This document shows, one piece after another, positions 56,053 through 64,000 of a DNA stretch of 64,000 bases. Under the pieces are notes generated by a model. It saw nothing but the letters and a program-made list of their open reading frames with translations. It was not told the DNA's origin and did not search any database. How positions within the stretch are numbered: the stretch's first letter is position 1; each line of letters opens with the position of its first letter. A program made the translations under genes and the position numbers. This stretch comes from Rehmannia glutinosa (taxonomy: Eukaryota > Streptophyta > Magnoliopsida > Lamiales > Orobanchaceae): NCBI GenBank assembly GCA_016081115.2, contig JABTTQ020002610.1, positions 806,030-870,029 of the forward strand, in the 5' to 3' direction.

Positions 56053-58183
56053 ATTTCAAGTTCCCGAACAAAATACCTCATCTCGATCCCTGGGACCTTG
56101 GTCGAGATATTTATGATTTACCTTTCTAAATCACATATATATCACTTTCGTTCCTTTCAGTGGGAAATTAAATTTTGGATACATAAAATTGAAGATATTG
56201 ATTAAGGCAATAAGTGAACTGGACATCCATCGTGATTTATACATTAGTGTTGGATCAAATTCCAGTGATTTCTTTTGTATATATATATTTTCAAATAAGA
56301 AGAATATAAAATTATGGTTTTGCCACAATACTAACTCTCTCAATTTGACGCATAATACATATGCTAAGAATATAAAGTGGTTGTTATAACTCGATTCTGA
56401 CTTTATAACATGTTGGGTTTCATATGTTTTCCCAAGGGTTATTTTTTTTCCGCCGGTATATATGCTAATCACTTTTTTTTAGAGTTTAATTGCAAACACT
56501 CTTAATATAAAATTATATTAGGTAAAGCTTTTCTTGAAATTGTTGGTTACCAACAATTTTCACGTGCCTTTATAACTATCAAATTTTGGAGTAGTATAAT
56601 ATGATGTTGAGAGAGCTGATTTGCGAATATTTTAAAGCGCGAGTCTCTTGTTAGGAACAATGAAATTTGTATGAGCTCTATGACAATGGATATTTTCTCT
56701 CTCTTTTTTTTGTACATCTGATGGAGAGAAATTCTTTGAAATTATTTGGCCAAGTTTTATGATTTCAAGCATATTATTATATTTGTGAAAATATTTGAAG
56801 AACCTTATTATTTTCACATTTTCATAAAATATTAGCAGGTACGCAACTATGTATCTCTTTTTTCTGATTTGCCAAATAAATTATCATAATCCGTGGTGGA
56901 TTCATAGGATATAACAAGGCCAGCGCTTCCGTTTTTATTTTTCTTTTTCTTGATCGGTCCATTTGGGCTTTGAGCTCAGTTACTTGCCTCCCATTGTTTA
57001 AGTCCTATAGCTCAATCAAAGCCTCCGATGGTAGTCCCATCACAATTAGAGTTGAAACGTAAAAATTAACTCACTTGAATATAGTTAACTGACAACTGTT
57101 AGAAGTCTCATTTGAGCTTGATTTGTTCAAGCTTAAAATATAAATGTTTTTTATAAATTTTAAATTCGGTTTGAGTTTGAGTCAATTTGGGAATAGTTAC
57201 AAAATATATGTAAAAGAATAAACTATTTGAGTTGGATTCACCTTTGGTTCGATTAAAGCTCGTTCAAGCATTGATTATAATCAACTAAGATCGATAAATA
57301 ATGTGTTCTTGTTGTATATATTTCTCGAATAGTGGGTAATGGAGAATGTTTATGATTTTTTTTTTGTATAAGCTAGACACATCTTAAAGATGTTTTCTTT
57401 AAGGTATTAATTCCTTCCACTATGGTGTAAATGGTTCTCAAGGAATTAACCTTCAGGATACAAAACATATTTCACAAAAATTCCAAGATTACACTTCTTA
57501 GAATTTTTCAGGAGAATAAATCACAAGATATACTTAAAACAACAATAGTAGAAAGTAGGAAAGAAATAAATCTCGTAGGAATTTATGGAATAGTTTTTCC
57601 GTCTTTTTTTTCATCATACTCTTCATCTCATCATTTTAGAAGTATTTATAGACTTCCAAAGGTTGCAATCAAAAGTTGCATCCCTTCTCAAATAATGGAA
57701 GTAATAAATATTCCAAAGGTTGCATCTTTTCGTTGCAATTCTTCCCAATGGATGTCTTCACATGAAAAGGTACTTACATTTTCACATATTTTCCATATTT
57801 ATTTATATTTATTTCTTTCCTCATTTCATATAATATATTATAGAATATAATATATGCATAAAATGATTGCCTAGCTAAATGATGTTATGACATGAGATAC
57901 AATAAATGCAAGACACTATATTATATGTAAATATACAACACAGCTCGGCCCACTTGGATTGCACCCCAGCCCTATTACAATTTTTCAAAAAACCTTGGTG
58001 CTAAAACTTTTTTTTTATTTCTATTATATTAAAGAAAAGAAAATAGGAAGGAATTTGAGTATTGCTCCTATATATATATGTGTTACAAAACAAAGTATTT
58101 TTCACACCTCAATCCAATTTTATGTATGTTATAATTTATTCTTTTTGTTTTCCATTTCTATTTTGGTGACTTGAGTTCGAGTG
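56053..58183. other. mixed repeats, no gene
   Basis: 56158-56300 matches 62685-62815 (shared AAATTAAATTTTGGATAC and GACATCCAT). 56650-56912 matches 43625-43885. The open frame at 57431-57850 (139 codons) has no recognisable domain. Its DNA carries repeated TTCCAAAGGTTGCA words near 57652 and 57709 and is probably part of an LTR or other repeat. The remainder is AT-rich. Confidence 0.45.
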
Positions 58184-58815
58184 TTCTAAAAAGCGCTAGG
58201 CGCTAGTCGGGCGGCGGACGGGGGCTAGCGCTAGAAGGCCTGGCGGGGACTAGGCGGGGACTAGGCGGAGCCTTAAATATATATACAATTTTATGAATAA
58301 TTCCCATACTACATAAGCTGTAAAGTCTATAAATGATATTTAAATTGTTTTTGAACATATCTAATATTTAAGCTTTAAAGTTTAAAGTAATTCAACACCA
58401 ATAATCTAATAAAACTATAAATCATCTAAAATACAATACATTAACAAATATTGCATTGATTTATATAATATCAAATTATCAATGGAAATATTTCAGGACC
58501 CTAAAATTTTGTTTCATTTTTTTATTAAGAAAATTATATATATTCAATTTCACTTAAAGCGAATTTTGGAGTTGTTGGTGCTACTTTCACTAGTTGGAGT
58601 CGTTTTGCTAGCATTTGAAAAAAAAAAAACATATAGGGCGCCTAGACCGCCTAGGCCCCGCCTAGACCGCCTAGGCCCCGCCTAGCCCGCCTAGGAGGCG
58701 CTAGGCCGCCTAAGGCGGCGCTAGGACCTGGACCGCCTAGGATGGCCGCAGGCAAAAATCCGGGCGCTGATGGCCGCTAGCGCTAGGCCCCCTGGCGGCG
58801 CTGGGGATTTTAGAA
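58184..58815. mobile_element. GCCTAGGCG-rich inverted-repeat MITE
   Basis: Left end GTTCTAAAAAGCGCTAGGCG, and the right end reads GGCGCTGGGGATTTTAGAA. The ends are inverted (TTCTAAAA at both outer edges), and both are filled with CTAGGCG/CGCCTAG words (58190-58275 and 58636-58800). The centre is AT-rich. No target duplication is visible. Confidence 0.6.
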
Positions 58816-58936
58816 TCTTTGCTTGAGTTGCGTTGTAGTCTGTTTTGTTTATATCTTCAAACTTCAGTTCTATATCACAATAATTTGGCCCTTATCCACA
58901 TTATACACAAAACTGTTTGTCCCTTTTTCTTAACAA

Positions 58937-59672
58937 AGACTTGCATTAGACCGTCTAATGAGTTTTTCGTAAGATGGATCCAACCCGACCCAGGTTATTT
59001 TATAATTTCATACATCGGTGGCATTTTTATATTATGGGTCGGTGCCATAAGATCACCAGAGCGGTGACATTTTTGTAATATTAGAAGTCTTTAAATGTAT
59101 TAGTTTTTCCCCTGAAATGCATTAGTAGTACATCAGAAAAGTATAAGTAATCCCCTTGAACAATATTTTTAGTATCCCTCATGAAAAGTATTGTTTTTTT
59201 GCCTCAAAAGTATTACTAATCCACCTAAAATATATTAATTGTCTACTTGAAAAGTATTAGGCATGACGTAATATTAGGCAACCCTAAAAAATATTAGTTT
59301 TTCTTTGAAAAGTATTAGCAATCCCTTGGAAAATTACTAGTAATCCTCTGGAAAAGTATTAGTAACCCCTTGAGTAATTTTTTAAATAATTTTCATGAAA
59401 AATATTAGTTTTTTTCCCGCAAAAACATTACTATTCCCCCTAAGACGTATTAATAATCTTATTGAAAAGTATTAGGTTTTTCAATTAAAGATATTCTAGT
59501 ATTTCTCCTGAAAAAGTATTAGTAGTCCTCCTAAAAAGTATTAATATCCCTTATAAAAATATTAGCAATGGACAACGGCTGTTGTTATTGTGGTGTTAGA
59601 CGAATTAAACACAGGTCGAGTATTTGAATCCGTCTAACGAATTAAATTTGTTAGACGGTCCAACAGGAGACT
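58937..59672. mobile_element. MITE with GACCGTCTAA inverted ends and an internal minisatellite
   Basis: Inverted ends AGACTTGCATTAGACCGTC at the left and, as reverse complement of the right, AGTCTCCTGTTGGACCGTC, 16 of 22 bases alike over the first 22. Inside, 59088-59575 is a degenerate minisatellite of roughly 20-25-bp units around GAAAAGTATTAGTAATCC, with more than 15 recognisable units. The inner edge at 58975-59000 reads GGATCCAACCCGACCC. I could not find a convincing target duplication. Confidence 0.65.
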
Positions 59673-59779
59673 AACCCTTTTTTTATGTGTTTTCCCCTCA
59701 GCTTTATTTTAATTTTCTCAAAGACAAACTTTCTTTAATCTGTTTAATCTTTTAAGTGAAAACGTGACAAGATAGTTAG

Positions 59780-59827
<48 letters not shown>
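59780..59827. repeat. compound (AC)n(AT)n microsatellite
   Basis: About nine AC/CA units run directly into about fifteen AT/TA units. The repeat unit at 59828, starting GGATTGGATCTAATGAGACC, begins exactly where the AT run ends. Confidence 0.95.
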
Positions 59828-60247
<420 letters not shown>

Positions 60248-61020
60248 AGGCCATTAACTAGCTCTGCATATTTTACAGAGAAAAATAAAATTCAGCAGAA
60301 GAAGATGACTCCAGTTCATAGCGAAGAAACATTAATACTTCCACAAGAAACTCCCATGGACAACATATATAGAAGAAGTTGGCCACCATTAAGAACTCAA
60401 AACTGGTATATTCAACCCAGACTCTATATATTGTAATCTGTAAATTTTCGCATTAGAGATGGTGCATAAATGTCTTGGGAAAACCGCATAAATAACTATA
60501 AGATATTGCATATATAGTTAAAAACTATGCAACAAAAATGAACTAACTATGTATTGCCTAGAAGCTATTCATGTAGTGTCAAAAAATTTAGATATGCAGT
60601 ATATACTACCCAACTATGCAAATTATCATTAATTATGCAACAAGAATCAACTAAATACACATTGCCTCGAAGCAATCTATGCAACGTGTAAAAATAAATA
60701 TGCAGTACATTATACTCAACCATGCAATAAGTGTCTAACATCTATCTAAGCATCAAATGAAAACTAACTATACTTACTCCCCACTCACCATCGTGGTTTT
60801 TACATTTCACCAATATATGTCATAAAACAATGCAAAAAACAACTGATTATGCATTGTCTAATAGTTATCTGAACAACAAAAGAACACTAACTATGTTGGA
60901 TCCCGAAAAAAATAGAAATTTTTTGAAAAAAACTACCCCTAAAATCGTGTCATTAAATAAGACATTTACAATTACACCCCATAAAATATGATTTAAAAAA
61001 GTCAACGGCTCTAAAAAAAG
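60248..61020. repeat. imperfect ~110-bp tandem repeats
   Basis: From about 60525, 60636 and 60830 the same phrase recurs with changes: ATGCAACAAAAATGAACTAA, then a variant of GCATTGCCTAGAAGCTAT, then ATATGCAGTA. No gene is recognised. Such arrays occur inside Mutator-like elements and Helitrons; which, if any, applies is unclear. Confidence 0.5.
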
Positions 61021-61302
61021 CAGAAAAATTAATGAATCCCCCAAACTATGCGCGACTTTCTATAATACTCCCTAAACTATTTTTTTTTCTATTTAACCTC
61101 CTAAACTACACGAAAATTTCTACTGTCCCATCTCATCTTCCCCGCCGGCGGAATATTCCTATTAGATCCGCTGGTGGAAAAAGAGATGGGACCGTAGAAT
61201 ATTTTGTGTAGTTTAGGGGCTTAAGTAGAAAAAAATAGTTTAGTGGGTAATGTAGAAAATCACACATAGTTTGGGGGATATTTTAAAATCTCCTCGAGAA
61301 AT
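61021..61302. mobile_element. foldback MITE, copy 1
   Basis: Nearly the whole length is one long inverted repeat: left arm ATCCCCCAAACTATGCGCGA (from 61036) pairs with the right arm ending CATAGTTTGGGGGAT (61279). The centre is GTCCCATCTC...GAGATGGGAC around a GC-rich loop (CCCCGCCGGCGG). A related copy lies 740 bases away. Confidence 0.8.
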
Positions 61303-61758
61303 TAAATCAACTTTAAAATTTCATTTGTTCAATTCTTATATTTACTAGCTTACCAGGTTCGACCTTTCCCCGTTGTCACATCTAATTATAGTAAATGCTT
61401 GAGTTATATGTGCTCGTAAATCTCTGTGTATGCTTGTATAATATGTTATAATCTCATTGATTTTATCAAAATAGTGTTTCAGTTTGTTGGGTTCATGACC
61501 CTTCTATTGCTTCAGCATCGAATAATAAGAAAGTCATATGGTGAGGATAATGCTATTTCTATATTTGATTGGGGTTTCAAAGATTATATTCTTTATTCTG
61601 CTTGAAATAAATTTGCGATTTTAGTGTCTAGATATGTTTTTAGAGTCAGTGTAATTCGTTTAAAAATCATGCTTAATAAGTTGTGAAAATTATAAAACTA
61701 GTATAAGTTAATGCTTTATTTTTATACATATGCACAATAAGTATAAATATAAAAACCT
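61303..61758. other. AT-rich DNA between two foldback MITEs
   Basis: No gene or repeat is recognised. Confidence 0.45.
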
Positions 61759-62032
61759 ACGAAAATTTTAATGTACCCCCCAAATTATGCACAACTATTG
61801 GAATCACCCCTAAACTATTTTCTTCTATTTAACCCCCTAAAGTACACAAAAATTTCTACGGTCCTGTCTCCTCCTCCCCGCCGGCAAATTTGGTGACAAT
61901 ATCCCGTCGGCGTGGAGGAGATGGGACCATAGAAATTTTTATAGAGTTTAGGGGATTAAATAGTAAAAAAAATAGTTTATGGGGTAATATAGAAAATCGC
62001 GTATAATTTTGGAGGTTCATTAAATTTTCCTC
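61759..62032. mobile_element. foldback MITE, copy 2
   Basis: Same design as copy 1. The left arm (ACCCCCCAAATTATGC, from 61775) pairs with the right arm ending GTATAATTTTGGAGGTTCAT (62001-62020). Shared inner words are TTTAACCCCCTAAA, TTTCTACGGTCC and CCCCGCCGGC. An A run of about 16 follows. Confidence 0.8.
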
Positions 62033-62257
62033 AAAAAAAAAAAAAAAACACAGTCAACTTACAAAATTCCTACAATACTCCTAATGAAAGGTATTTAATT
62101 AAAAAATATCAAAAAACTATAAAAATCACACCCATTCACAAACTCCAATCAACTGCTACGATTAGTTCACACTGTTTCACCTTAGGAAATTAGTCTCATT
62201 TGAACCAATCCCTAAATATACATATATAGTGAGAGAGGGGTGGGGAGTGGGAAGGCA

Positions 62258-62804
62258 ATTCTTGACTACCTCGAGAAAAGTTAAAGGGCAATAAAACCCA
62301 ACTAACCAAAATAAATTCACACTTAGTTATATTTGGTTTTCAATACCAGGAACAATGAGAATATAAGTGTAGGGACAATATTACGTCTAGACAAAGTTAA
62401 ACAAGTTTGTGACCCATTCAATCATACTATCTATTACCGTATATGACTAATAAATATAGCATAAAGCATTGTCTATTCTTGTTTTCTAAAGTCGAATTTT
62501 AAATTTTTGACAGGAGCATGAGAGCAACAAAAAAATTCTTTGTTTAATTTATACCTTACAAATGGTCCTCACACTTTTCAAGACATCAATTGACTCAAAA
62601 TTAAATTTGATCGGTTGGTGCACTTGTTGCAATAAAATCTGTACATATATATAAATATCTGTAATATTCACATGTTCCTCTAGATGGAAAATTAAATTTT
62701 GGATACTTAGAAATTGGATTTGATTTATGCATTAAATAAACTGGATCGGACATCCATTATGATTTATACATTATTGTTGGATGAATTCAGTGATCTATTT
62801 ATTT

Positions 62805-62815
<11 letters not shown>
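62258..62815. repeat. paralogous block, copy 2 (empty sites)
   Basis: Matches 46670-49215 without the inserted elements, then continues into the text of 56158-56300. It serves as the uninterrupted version of copy 1. It ends at a (TA)n run (62807-62834), where another element begins. Confidence 0.8.
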
Positions 62816-62834
<19 letters not shown>

Positions 62835-62838
<4 letters not shown>

Positions 62839-64000
62839 TTGGATCTGGTGAGTTCACATTAGTTATATGAGTATGTGAGACCAAATCCGGAGCGTTGATT
62901 TATTTTTTAAACGGTCGAATTAACCAAATTTTTGTCATTTTTAATGGTTCATTTATTGGAGAAAATGACTTTTTGTAATTGTAAGTTATATCGGTTTTTA
63001 GGAAGGAAGTTATATTTGGTAGTGGCTTTTCACATTGCTACAATTAAGGGCGATTTCACATCCGATTCTCTTCCAAATCTTTTCAATCTCCTCACTTAGC
63101 AAAACTCCATATCCACAACACTCGTGAGTTTTTCGCAACTATAAGAAGAATATCCATCTCCACAAGTATTTGTTCAAGCAAACCATCGTCTCCATCAATA
63201 GCCTAGACTATGTTGATTTCCAATCAGGTAAGAAAACAAAAAAAAAAAAAAAAAACTGGATTTAGCGATTTTTTTTCTTTTTGGATTTTCATTTCCAAAT
63301 TTTCATCCCCCTCAAAATTAAAACAAGGATTATGAAGTTCTATCTTTCTCTATTTTCAGTGGTTCAGATTTGAAAGAACAAGGTTATCGAGAACAAAAAA
63401 ACTTAAAAATCCCACATTCCCCCGTCCATGACTTTCACATATAATTTCCGAAAAAAGCAGAACAAATGCTTATCGATTTTCGTAATACTGCTTATTTATG
63501 TTCTTTTAAATGCATAATTAGGATCTGTTGTGGGTTTTGTTTTTTTATTTTCGATTTTACTGGATTTTTTAGGTATATTGTTGTAGTTATTAGGATGTTG
63601 CTAATGTCTTTTATGAATGAATGAGATTTTTAGTTGAAAAAACAAAGTTGGCAGACAGGGGGTTATTAGAATTTGCCATATTTTTCTAAATCTGGGGGGA
63701 TTGCTTATTGAGGGTTTGAACTGCTTATTGTTGTTGATAATTCTGCTTATATATGGTTTGCAATATGCTTGTGTATATTTTATATTATGCTTACAAAACA
63801 GAGGGTAATTAGTATTGCCATATTTTTTCTAAGTCTGGGGGATTGCTTATTGATGTTTTATAATTGCTTATTATTGTTGATAATTACGCTTATCTATGGT
63901 TTGTTTTATGCTTATATATATGTTATATTATGCGTATGATTGATTATTTTTATGCTTATAAATGATTATTTGTTAATGAATGCTTTATATAATCGACTAG
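62835..64000. repeat. element next to a (TA)n run, with a ~140-bp tandem duplication, cut by the window end
   Basis: Starts GGGTTTGGATCTGGTGAG directly after 14 TA units, much as 59828 starts after an AT run. A tandem direct repeat of about 140 bp lies at 63659-63797 and 63802-63940 (shared GGGGGATTGCTTATTGA, GTTGTTGATAATT and TATTATGC). TGCTTAT words recur throughout. No ORF. The right end is outside the window. Confidence 0.55.

Noticed and set aside
57431..57850. 139-codon open frame as a gene
   Set aside because: No domain, biased residues, repeated TTCCAAAGGTTGCA words in the DNA and no splice or promoter signals; probably repeat sequence.

Overview
This is nuclear DNA of a flowering plant, most likely a dicot. 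The window is AT-rich and its genes carry short GT-AG introns. It holds a type-A cytokinin response regulator and a dense load of plant-type transposable elements: Athila-like Ty3/gypsy, SIRE-like and Tork-like Ty1/copia, PIF/Harbinger, hAT, Stowaway and Mutator-like MITEs, tRNA-derived SINEs and a LINE tail. I see nothing bacterial, organellar or viral, and no tRNA or rRNA gene. The species cannot be named from the sequence.

Layout. (1) 1-5434: a broken PIF/Harbinger transposase (about 1742-3089) followed by its Myb/SANT-like partner ORF (about 3459-4482). (2) 5435-28212: a second Myb/SANT-like gene whose second exon is cut by a 22-kb nest of retrotransposons. The outer Athila-like element lies on the minus strand (5951-28032). 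It is interrupted by a younger Athila-like element on the plus strand (8479-22109), whose integrase is in turn split by a SIRE-like solo LTR (14821-16337). A partial copia element also sits inside the gag of the outer element. (3) 28884-30866: two small minus-strand genes that look intact or nearly so, a Myb/SANT-like protein and a GRF-type zinc-finger protein. (4) 31000-41000: gene-poor, with a Mutator-like MITE with 9-bp target duplications, a decayed hAT-type MITE, a Stowaway MITE and an isolated RNase H-like fragment. (5) 41270-43316: a five-exon type-A response regulator, the one clear host gene with a known pathway (cytokinin phosphorelay). (6) 43317-64000: a solo copia LTR, SINEs, a LINE tail, two hAT MITEs with perfect 8-bp duplications, a decayed Tork-like copia element (49551-56047), several inverted-repeat MITEs, microsatellites and a partial element at the right edge.

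How parts relate. The target-site duplications give an insertion order for the nest: Myb-like gene, then outer Athila, then inner Athila, then SIRE solo LTR. Part of 46670-56300 is paralogous to 62258-62815. The latter lacks the LINE tail, both hAT MITEs, one SINE and the copia element, so it acts as an empty-site control for their boundaries. A further paralogous block links 43625-43885 to 56650-56912. I found no new multigene system that the sequence would prove. The most unusual structure is the set of CACG/CGTG hairpins in both Athila-like families.
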